From Spisula solida (Eukaryota; Mollusca; Bivalvia; Venerida; Mactridae), in NCBI GenBank assembly GCA_947247005.1, contig OX365944.1, positions 26,573,501-26,637,500 on the forward strand: DNA of 64,000 nt, written 5' to 3'. Shown piece after piece: positions 42,601 through 54,600 of this stretch. The position numbers and the translations under genes are program-made. Numbering within the stretch: position 1 is the stretch's first letter; each line of letters opens with the position of its first letter. Under the pieces are notes generated by a model. The model was not told the DNA's origin. It made no database searches and saw nothing but the letters and a program-made list of their open reading frames with translations.

Positions 42601-45600
42601 AGCAAATTGCAAAAGAAATTATGTTAATATCTTGAGTTTTAAGGAAGTTACAGCTGTTTTTGTAGAGTCACTATTCGGAGCTTTTTGTGTGACGTCGCAA
42701 ACGTCATTCAAACGTTATTCGACGTAACTGAAATAAGTATTTCATTATTACACCATTTAATCAATTCTTGACATAAACTGTCCAAATAGTACCAAATACT
42801 ATAATTATGTTTCACTTTTCAAAATATATATCAAAATCGAAATTGTTTGCATTCAGAGAAAGGCTACTTCTGTTTTAAACAACTAAATCCTCGTTTTTCT
42901 CAATCAGAGTACTTTTCTGAAATTGGTCACCATAGCAACGAAGTATGTGTTTTCGACATAATTCATAGGAAACTTTAAAGTTAAGGTATAGTTCTATATG
43001 GGTCAATTACTTAAAATAGAATCAATAGATATGTATTTTCCTTATTTTAGAGCTTTATCAAAATCTTGTTACACTTAGTAATTACATAATGTCATTATAG
43101 CAGGTTTTCCTGGAGACTGGCTCATATGTATTAAGTTTTATATGAATTTTTCCAGAGCTTTCCTGCAACAAATTGACCAATTGACAACCTAGACAGTGAA
43201 TCAGCAAATCAACTATCAATTACTAGATGGCTGCCAGTACACAGCCAATCAACTATCAATTACTAGATGGCTGTCAGTACACAGCCAATTAACTATGAAT
43301 TACAAGATGGCTGTCAGTACACAGCCAATTAACTATGAATTACAAGATGGTTGTCAGTACACAGCCAATCAACTATCAATTACAAGATGGCTGTCAGTAC
43401 ACAGCCAATTAACTATGAATTACAAGATGGCTGTCAGTACACAGCCAATTAACTATGAATTACAAGATGGTTGTCAGTACACAGCCAATTAACTATGAAT
43501 TACAAGATGGCTGTCAGTACACAGCCAATTAACTATGAATTACAAGATGGCTGTCAGTACACAGCCAATTAACTATGAATTACAAGATGGTTGTCAGTAC
43601 ACAGCCAATTAACTATGAATTACAAGATGGCTGTCAGTACACAGCCAATCAACTATCAATTACAAGATGGCTGTCAGTACACAGCCAATTAACTATGAAT
43701 TTTGTTTACCTCACGAATAATTGCTGTTATTTAATGAAGTTTGTTTACATTGGCACTGCCGGAAATTACTCGTAACTACGCCCCGCCCATTCGGATGCGT
43801 CGAGTCACTATAAAAAGGCTGTGCACGTGGCTACCCAGCCTTTTGGTCACAAATTGCCAACTTAGAAAGACTTAGAAATTAACTATGAATTACAAGATGA
43901 CTGTCAATACACAGCCAATTAACTATGAATTACAAGATGACTGTCAGTACACAGCCAATTAACTATCAATTACAAGATGACTGTCAGTACACAGCCAATT
44001 AAGTGTATTTACAAACAAGTCATTAGATACAAAAAGTAGATATTGTATGGTAAAACCTACCTCTGACACAATCTGGTACATATTCATTGAATTGACCACT
44101 ACCAGTGCAGGTGGTTGTCAAAGTTGATTGATCAGTGCTGTGGAATGAGTATCCAGGATTACAAGTAATTGTACAAATCCATGAGTTCGAAACAGTATTG
44201 GTATTTGTGCATACTTTATCCCCATTTGGTGGTATTGGCAAGGCAAGCTCTGAACACGGTTTAGCTGGAAAAAAAGTTAACTTTTGAAAACTGGAGATAC
44301 ACATGGTGACAATTAATATATGTTCCGATAACAAAATGGAAAAGCGGGCAAGCTTGCGCACGCTTAAATTAAGGTTGTGATTGTTCCAATAGCACACTTG
44401 AAGCGTGCGCATGCTTGCATATTTGCTCACTTATTTAGATCGCACATGCATGCCAGCTTAGAATTAAGGTTGCGATAGTTCTGATCACTAGCTTGGAGCG
44501 CGCGAAAATTTACATATTTACAAGCTTTACAAGAGCAGGAAAATAAAATTAAGGTTGCGGCACACTTATATCAGACACTATTATTACATATGCAAAAGTC
44601 TGTATTGAAAATTCCATTGCATTATTTCCGTAATATTCTACTTTTATCATAAATACCTTAATAAATTCAATTGTTTACCTCACGAATAATTGCTGTTATT
44701 TAATGAAGTTTGTTTACATTGGCACTGCCGGAAATTACTCGTAACTACGCCCCGCCCATTCGGATGCCTCGAGTCACTATAAAAAGGCTGTGCACGTGGC
44801 TACCCAGCCTTTTGGTCACAAATTGCCAACTTAGAAAGACTTAGAAATATGCCAGGACGAGGCAGAGGAGCAGCCAGCTGAAGTAGTTCAACCAGTTCGG
44901 CGGACCAGGGCGCGCGCTAGGGATGCAACGAGGGCAGAGGACCTGGATAGGGGTGAGAATAATCCAAATATTAATGAAATTGTTGACTTTGAAGATATCC
45001 TACGTGAGGCACAGTGCGTGCCACTCCCCGAGCAACCTCATCAAGTACCGATAGGGGAACTGTGAGGGCCGCGTTCCAGATCGAACGCAGGCGTTTAGTA
45101 CTCCATTATTTACATTAGGTGCGTCGCCAGTAAATACAACATCCGGGCAGTCGCAAGGGTTTATGCTAACGCCCGAAATGTTCCGGTCCCCGTCCGATGA
45201 TTTAGCTTTACATGTACCAGCGGCCCTAAAACGCCAAATTTACAAGGGCGAATATGTGAATCTTTCATTGCTCCTGAAAGGTGCCACGGAGCTAACAGAA
45301 ATTTATAATGCACAGTCAATAGGCATGTTTGAAGGTAACCTAGTATTGAGACCTAAAGAGTCCAAAGAGACTATAAATTCGATTGAAAAATGGACAGATG
45401 CATTTCTCATTTACGCATCTGTATACTTGATTAACCATGTTGAAAAATATAGGAGCTATTGCATTATATGAATACAATTAGGGAGGTCCGGGTTCGCCTG
45501 GGTTACCTATGATAGGCAATTTCGCCTCAGACAAGCTCAGTCACCAAGTTCATGGGCTACAATTAATAATGACTTATGGTGCAGGTGCATGTCCTATTCA

Positions 45601-48600
45601 ATTTCATCCACCCCATTAAACCCATACCAAAATTCTAACTCAGATAAATGCCTGGCTTGCAACGATTTCAATAGCACGCGTGGGTGCAAATGGCGGAACT
45701 GTAAATACGCTCACATTTGTGAAAATTGCAGAAAACCCCATAGCATAACCCAGTGCTTTAAGATCAGTTCTAGCAACCAACCAACTAATAATGGGTCAGG
45801 CTATCAGGGAAATAAAGAATGGGGTGGACAAAAGAAATTTGACCAAAATAGGGCCCCTGACCAACTTAAAAGAAATTTTCAAGGCAGGGGGAGATCAAAT
45901 ACCTCAAACTAATCTGAAGGATAAATACCCAGACCAAACAGGCTCAAATATTATAGTTGATGTCACACTTGCAAAATCACCAATTAACTTAGAAAATTTA
46001 AAATGTTTAATAAAATCGTATGAGGCATCCAAAGCAAAGTTTTTAGAAGAGGGCTTCCAATTCGGCTTCAGGCTTAATTACTCAGGCCAACGAATAAAGA
46101 GGGAAGCAAAAAAATTAAAATCAGCCAGGGAAAACCCAGAAATAGCAATGCAAAAAATAAATAAAGAGATACTAGCAGGTAGAGTTGCGGGCCCATTTCC
46201 AGAACTGCCACTACCTAATTTAATTGTATCACACATAGGATTTGTTCCCAAAAAAGAACCAAATGAATTTAGACTGATCCATCACCTGTCCTATCCATCA
46301 GGCAATTCAATAAATGATGCAATTGACCCAACCTTGTGCTCAGTCCAATATACCAATTTTGAAGAAGCTATTTTCATACTACAAGACTTAGGAAAATTGC
46401 CAGCTATTTAAAATGGACATTAAAAGCGCTTTTAGATTACTTCCAATTCCCCCTGAAGATTTTGAATTGCTAGGTTTCAAACTAAATAATAATATTTTTT
46501 CGATAAAGCATTGCCCTTTGGAGCTAGCATAAGTCCAAGCACATTTGAGAAATTTTCAACATTTTTGGAATTTATAGTCAAAGAAAGGCTCCAGTCAGGA
46601 AAACTAATTCACTATTTAGATGACTTCCTTGGCGGTGATAAATCCATTGAGAATTGCTAAAATATTATGAAAATATTTAAGGATTGTATGACAGAGTTGG
46701 GGGTCCCTTTAGCCGAAGACAAAACAGCAGGGCCAACCACGGTATTTGTCTTCCTTGGCCTAGAACTTGACTCTGTTAAAATTGAAGTAAGATTACCAAA
46801 AGAAAAAAATACCATCTTAACAGAAAAACTTAAACATCTATTAGGTAAGGAAAAGGTAACACTCAAAGAAATGCAATCACTCATAGGTTCACTAAACTTT
46901 TGCTGTAGGGCAATTGCAGCAGGTCGCCCTTTTTGCAGAAATCTCATAAATTCAATATGCGGCATTAAACAACCTTATCACTGTATTAGGACAAACAAAT
47001 GCATTCGTGATGACATGAGAATGTGGCTTCATTTTTTCGAAAGTTTTAATGGGATTTCAATATTTCATGACAGGTTCTGGTTAACTAACATTGAAATGCA
47101 GATATACACAGATAGTGCCGGGGGAGAAGGGTTTAAGGATTCGGGATATTCTGTCAAGGTCAATGGGCCCAGGGCAAGTGGCCATTAGAATGGCACATAA
47201 AAGGTTACACAATAGACATAACAGCCTTGGAATTATTTCCAATCATGGTAGCAACATTGATTTGGGGAGCTAATATGGAAAACAAGAGGGCCCAAAGGGC
47301 CCTAGGTCGCTCACCTGTCGAACTTGACCTAAATTTTGTTGAGATGATCATCATGACCAAGTTTTTTACAGATTAGGTCAATATTGTGACCTCTAGTGAC
47401 TTCACAAAGTTTTTATATGATTTGACCTTGTAACCTAGTTTTTGACCCCAGATAAACCAATATCGAACTTTACCTAGATTTTGTTGAGATGATAACTGTG
47501 ACGAAGTTTCGTAAAGATCAGACCAAAACTGTGACCTATAATGACTACACAAGGTTTTTCTATTATTTGACCTTGTGACCTAGTTTTTGACCCCGGATGA
47601 ACTCATATCGAACTTGATCTAGATTCTGTTGAGATGATCATTGTGACCGAGTTTCATTAAGATTAGGCCAAAATTGTGACCTCTAGTGACTACGCAAGGT
47701 TTTTCTATGATTTGACCTTGTGACCTAGTTTTTGACCCCAGATGACCCATTATCGAACTTGACCTATATTTTGTTGAGATGATCATTGTGACCAAGTTTC
47801 ATAAAGATAAGGTCGAAATTGTGACCTCTAGTGACTACACAAGGTTTTTCTATGATTTGACCTTGTGACCTAGTTTTTGACCCCGGACGACCCAATATCG
47901 AACTTGACCTCAATTTTGTTGAGATGATCATTGTGACCAAGTTTCATAAAGATTAAGTCAAAATTGTGACCTCAAGTGACTACACAAGGTTTTTCTATGA
48001 TTTGACCTTGTGACCTAGTTTTTGACCCCGGAGGACCCAATATCGAACTTGACCTAGATTTTGTTGAGATGATCATTGTGACCAAGTTTCATAAAGATTA
48101 AGTCAAAATTGTGACCTCTAGTGACTACACAAGGTTTTTCTATTATTTGACCTTGTGACCTAGTTTTTGACCCCGGATGACCCATTATCAAACTTGACCT
48201 AGATTTTGTTGAGATGATCATTGTGACCAAGTTTCATAAAGATAAGGTCGAAATTGTGACCTCTAGTGACTACACAAGGTTTTTCTATGATTTGACCTTG
48301 TGACCTAGTTTTTGACCCCGGACGACCCAATATCGAACTTGACCTAGATTTTGTTGAGATGATCATTGTGACCGAGTTTCATAAAGATTAAGTCAAAATT
48401 GTGACCTCAAGTGACTACACAAGGTTTTTCTATGATTTGACCTTGTGACCTAGTTTTTGACCCCGGACGACCCAATATCGAACTTGACCTAGATTTTGTT
48501 GAGATGATCATTGTGACCAAGTTTCATAAAGATTAGGCTAAAATTGTGACCTCTAGTGTCTACACAAGCCAATTGTTGACGGACGGACGGACGACGGACG

Positions 48601-51600
48601 ACTGACGACGGACGACGGACGACGGACGACGGACAAAGAGTGATCACAAAAGCTCACTCTGTCACTTTGTGACAGGTGAGCTAATAAGAAAATTAAGTTC
48701 TTCTGCGATAATCAAGCGGTCATTTAAGCAATTAACAAAAGGACTTCTAAGTCACTTCTGGCCATGCCAATTCTAAGAGCTCTTACAATGAGATGCCTTA
48801 AGTTAAACACATTGTTATGCGCAGAGCATATTGAAGGGGTAAAAAATGCGATGCTTTGTCTCGGTTTCAGATGGAGAGGTTCAGGGAACTAGCACCCCAA
48901 GCAGACCTTCTCCCGAATCCAACACCACCCATAGCTTGGAATTTTATTAAGAAGCATAGCAAACAAGACTGCGTTCAATAAACGCTTATGCCTCCTGTGG
49001 AAGCCTTGTCCATAAATAAGTCTAAGTCCAAAATTAGGTCAAGGTGAAGGTCAAAATGGGGTCAGGTGATACAGGTGTGTGGAGAGTGTTCATATACAAC
49101 ATCCATGCAAGTTTGGAAGCTTTGTAGCAAGCCATAATGATGCTAGAAGAAACGGTCAATTTGGGTTAACCAGGACGGACGGACGAACGGACGAACGGAC
49201 GGACGGACGAACGGACGGACGGACAGGTGAATCACTATATGCCTCCCGATCTATCGATACGGGGGCATAAAAACACTAAGGCTACTTATAAAACAGCAAT
49301 GCAGGCATTTCAAAAATTTAGAGAAAAGCTTAACTTAGGAAGAAGCTGGCCAGCTAAGAAAGAACATATCATTTGTTTTATAACTTCAGGGATTGAGTCA
49401 GGCAGGTCCCCAAACACAATGGACACATACATTGCAGGTCTAAACTTTTATCATAAAATCAAGGGATGGTATAATATTTTAGAAGATTTCACAATCAAAA
49501 AGTTATTAGAAGGGTGTCATAGACTTAAGAAAACGACAGATACTAGGGCTCCAATTACAAAAGATATATTAAAAAGAATATGCAGCAACTTAAGAAATAT
49601 ATGTAAGGATGCGTTCGAAGTTCAACTGTTTTCGGCAGTGTATATTTTGACATATTTTGGCTTGCTTAGAGTAAGCGAAGTAGTATGCAACTCGCAATTA
49701 GAGACAGATAACAGTCTGAATATAAACAATATTCAATTAAGTTCTGATGCAACAAGTTTGACTATAACTCTTCACCACACTAAAACTAATCAAAGAGGAA
49801 TACCAATTTGCATGAAATTACCCCAAGAAAAAGATAAATCTATCTGCCCAGTAGAAGCTATGCAAAATTACCTCAGTATTAGACCAACTTTGCAAGGTTC
49901 AGTGTTCTACCATGCCGATGGCTCAGTAGTAACTAGATACCAGTTTACGGCCATATTAAATAAAACATTGAGCTATCTGAAAATTTATGGGAAAAAATAT
50001 AGAACACATAGCTTTAGAATAGGCAGGGCGTATGATCTAGCACAGATGGGAGTAGGCTATAATAGCATTATGAAACTAGGCAGATGGAGATCAGACGCAT
50101 ATAAATCCTACATTCGCAAGTAGATCCTTAATTGATCAATATCATCTTAAGGTAATTAACAAAGCCAGTATTTAAAAAAAAAAAATAAAAAAAAATTGGC
50201 AACGTTAATCAGTTTTACTTATCGATTAATTAAATCCATTTCATTTTCTTTTACGTAGATGTCTGGGTTCTTAGGGACTCTATCCCCCATTGGGCAGGCA
50301 GAAGAGCCGTCTTCAGAAACAGGCCCAACCTCCAACTCCCACTATCCATTTCATGGTGGGGTATCAGGGGCATGATATGGGACGACTTAATATACAGCCT
50401 TCAGCTTGATGTCCTGCTGAGACAGCGCCCAAGGCGATAGTTATCCATTTGGGGAACGCTTTGGCTAGAATTACTAAATTTAATGACAGAAGGTGTGAAT
50501 TATTTAAGGCAGGCCTTCGAAGAGACGAAGATAGTATGGGTAGATATACTACAACGAATTAATTGGGGAGGGGACATAGACGTTAATTTAATAATGGAAC
50601 AAAAAAGAAAAAGGGGTAACAGGTGGGGACGACAGACAATAGGTATAACGGACAGATTAATCAAATTAGACATTGACATAAAGACGCCAGGATTTTTCAG
50701 ACCAGACGGTATTCACCTATCAGACGTGGGACTGGACATGTATTTGGACGGAATAAGGGAGGGAATTTTAAAGGTTATATAAAAACAAAATTAAAGTACC
50801 CTCAGGTATGAGGGTTCGATAGTGATTAATATAATATTATACAGCTTGTATATACATACCATAAGCCTGTCTTTAGTCAATTTTATATAAAATCAAACCA
50901 ATATAAACCTGATTTTTATTTAAATTCAAAATTAAAATTTTAGGCCACCTGTCCGGCAGGAACTAGAGAATTTTGGGGGAAAGCATTATTACATAATACT
51001 TTTGTGGCGGAAAAATTCTTTAAGGGGACAGACATGCATGTATAAGCTATATAATCTGTAAACAAGGGAGATAATTTAGGCCGGCTTGGGGTCACCTACG
51101 GATGACGGCAAATCCTCAACGGGGGGCCCCAAGTTCGGTATTTACTATGCAGAGTTTTTTATGGGAACCCGGTTTTTGTCCGGAATAAGCATTTGCTTGG
51201 CAGGCCCCGGGTTAGCTAAATTTGGTCAGGGAGTCGAGTTAGGGTATGGCTACCCGCAACATTTCGGAATACCGGTATGGCTACCAGTAACATTTTGGGT
51301 ATGGCTACCCGAGGAATTTCCTGGACATGGCTGTCCATATTATGTAATAATATAGAAAATCGCTCCGCACTGACTTTTGATCATTTATTTTAACAGTTGT
51401 CATGCATGTCTGTCTCCTAGCTGAATCAGATTTACTGCGGTTCCAATATCCCGGAAATCTGTGTATGTCACGGCCAATTTCCCCAACACTTAACTCACTC
51501 CCCCTCTCGTATGTTTTGTTCTCGTACGTTTTGTTCATGATATATTAAATTGATTGTACTGTCAATCCAAGTTGTTCTATTTATAGAAATTGACCTCGCA

Positions 51601-54600
51601 GCAAGATCCAGACTTCGGTTAACCTGTGTTTGGGACTTTAGCAATAATTCATTAAATCTCAGATATTGTCGTGAGGTCAAATTCACTGTTGAAAAAAGTT
51701 TCATTTAAATAACTTAAGTTCACTATATGATGTTTATTATGCACATTGCCTTTGATATATGCTTTTCATTGTTATTGTTATTATATGTCTGTTATCTGTT
51801 TTCTTTCAGTATAGAAGGTAACATTCAAGTAATATGAGACTCGTCTACTTATTAATAAGACAAATACTTAATTGAATTTAAACAAAGATTAAAGGATGCA
51901 CTTACGTCGAACATAAAGTTGGAAAGTGCATTCTGCCACGTTGCCTGCATTATCACTAACACCCATATTTATTGAGAGAGTACTGTAAAGCTGAGCAGCT
52001 GTTAGGGCAACTGACGAGGGTTGGTACAATATAGACGATGTGTCAACCCCACTTATATCGGTATATAAGCCAGTATAACCTCCATCCGCAAATATAATGG
52101 TGTTCACTTCATCACCTTCACTTAGTTCAACCAGACGTGATGTAGCACAAGCAGTTATAACAGGGGCCATTGTATCTAAAATAAAGACAAATGTGTGACA
52201 GATAAGAGATCAAATATTGATTTAAACGAAGTATCAATTAAATAAAAGATAATGCTTTAAGACCAATCTAAATTCTATTTTGACGATGTCTAAATTTGTA
52301 ATTTCTTTATACTTATAGCAATGATTTTCCAATCATTGAAACGTATCCAAGATTTAAGGAATGGAAATGAAGGAACTATTTAGAAGTACTATGTACTCTC
52401 CATTGTTTCCTATTCAAGAAAAGTAACAACTCTTTATATCCACTAATTTATTTGTTTATAACTTATAATGAATAATTTTAAGTATCCTATACATATATAT
52501 CCCATGTATACCACACATAAGTATCCCATACACATATATATCCCATGTATACCACACATAAGTATCCCATGCATATATATCCCATTTATACCACACATAA
52601 GTATCCCATACATACATATATATATCCCATGTATACCACACATAAGTATCCCATAGATATATATCCCATTTATACCACACATAAGTATCCCATACATACA
52701 TATATATCCCATGTATACCACACATAAGTATCCCATACATATATATATATCCCATGTATACCACACATAAGTATCCCATACATATATATCCCATTTATAC
52801 CACACATAAGTATCACATACATATATATCCCATGTATACCACACATAAGTATCACATACATATATATCCCATGTATACCACACATAAGTATCCCATACAT
52901 ATATATCCCATGTATACCACACATAAGTATCCCATACATATATATATCCCATGTATACCACACATTAGTATCCCATACATATATATCCCATGTATACCAC
53001 ACATAAGTATCACATACATATATATCCCATGTATACCACACATAAGTATCACATACATATATATCCCATGTATACCACACATAAGTATCCCATACATATA
53101 TATCCCATGTATACCACACATAAGTATCCCATACATATGAGCCAGTCTCCAGGAAAACCTGCTATATTGACTTATGCAATTACTGCATGTAACAAGCTTT
53201 TAAAAATGCTTTCAAATAAGAAAAATGACATATCAATAGATTCAATTTTAAGTCATTTATCCATATATTACTGTATCTTAGCTTTAAAATTTCTTATGAA
53301 TAATGTCGAAATTTCGTTGCTATGGTGACCAATTTCAGAAAAGTACTCTGATTGAGAAAAAGGAGGAGTTAGTAGTTTAAAACAGTAGTAGCATTTCTCT
53401 TAATGTGAACATTTACAATTTGGATGTATATTTTAAAATTTAAAACATCATTCTTAAACTTGATATCATTTTGACCAGTTTACGTCAAGAATTGATCAAA
53501 TGCAGTATTTATAAAGTACTTGTTACAACGACCTCGAATAAGGTTTGAATGACGCTTGCGATGTCACGCAAAAAGGGTCAGAATAGGGCCTGAACTAAAC
53601 AGCTGTAACTTCCTTAAAAATCATAATATTAACAAAAATTCTTTTGCATTTTGCTTTATTAAGATTACTCTTTTAGATAATAAAAAAATCTCAAAATCAA
53701 ATGTTTTGTCAAAATAGCAGGTTTTCCTGGAGACTGGCTCATATATATCCCATGTATACCACACATAAGTATCCCATACATATATATCCTATGTATACCA
53801 CACCCATGTATATGTATCCCATGTATAATGCACATACTTAGGTACCGGGTATTCCATGCATTACCATATAATGATGTGTGTGTAATGTATTTAGAAAAAT
53901 TTGAATCAATATATACCATCAACACAAGCGGGAAACATTGCGTTATCACTCCATGCTACACCATCATTGGAGCTCACAACCGTAGATGGTCCAATTTTTC
54001 TTAAGATTTTCCCAGATTCACAAGTAATATTGCAGTCATAGCCAGCTGATGTTGAAAATGTTTGCTGACGTCGCACGCATGCCACATTACCGAACATTGG
54101 TTTAGTCAGTTGTAGAGGTGAGCCATTAAGCGCTGAAACATGATATAATACTTGTATCAGTTTAAAACATTCTCAAGTTTATATTCCAGGGCTTGACACT
54201 CACCATTTAATGGGGAAAAGCTAGCAAGTCCTCTCTAAATGCCTCGTAGCACTCTATACTAACAGGGATGAGTCGCTACAAGTGATTAATGAAAACATAA
54301 ACATATTCAGAGGGTTTTTAGTACGACATTTGAAAGGTCCACTATAGGCTTACTTAACTTTACCTTTCACAGGAATTATATAAGTATGCATGAGGTACAA
54401 AAATGACTTAATATAAGCCAAAAACAAAATAAAAGTGTGGTTTCTGTGGCCTCCGTTGCTCAATGGTAAGTGCTTGCCTTCTAATCTGGCGACCCAGGTT
54501 CAAATCCGGATGGAGGCACACATATATATGCCTGGCATTTTTCAGCAGAAAGCTGACTGGCAAATAAAGGCTATGCTCGGCATTTTAAATAAAAAAAAAT

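Larger units (their letters stand above)
44671..50782 (+). mobile_element. Ngaro-like tyrosine-recombinase retrotransposon, decayed
   Basis: Order on the plus strand: 178-bp promoter end (44671-44848), gag (44849-about 45905), reverse transcriptase (about 45940-46960), RNase H (split, about 47085-48760), tyrosine recombinase (split, about 48920-50123), SGNH hydrolase (50249-50782). RT plus RNase H plus tyrosine recombinase defines the DIRS/Ngaro order. The hydrolase and the absence of a DNA methyltransferase point to Ngaro rather than DIRS. Several frameshifts and stops (for example near 46410 and a TAA at 46661) show it is dead. Two younger elements interrupt it (47281-48687 and 48961-49273). 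The right terminus is not defined; sequence to about 51350 may belong to it. It lies antisense in an intron of the SVEP1-like gene. Confidence 0.85.

Noticed and set aside
43702..44848. The two 178-bp copies as the two ends of one element
   Set aside because: The sequence between them contains a host Sushi exon and satellite, while retroelement genes lie only to the right of the second copy.
51086..51355. 89-codon frame after the hydrolase as an extra retroelement gene
   Set aside because: Contains a short repeated TATGGCTACCC motif and no recognisable domain; it may be the non-coding tail.
54449..54518. Functional tRNA-Arg gene
   Set aside because: The acceptor stem and B box are good, but the anticodon and T stems have mismatches and a SINE body with an A-tail follows.
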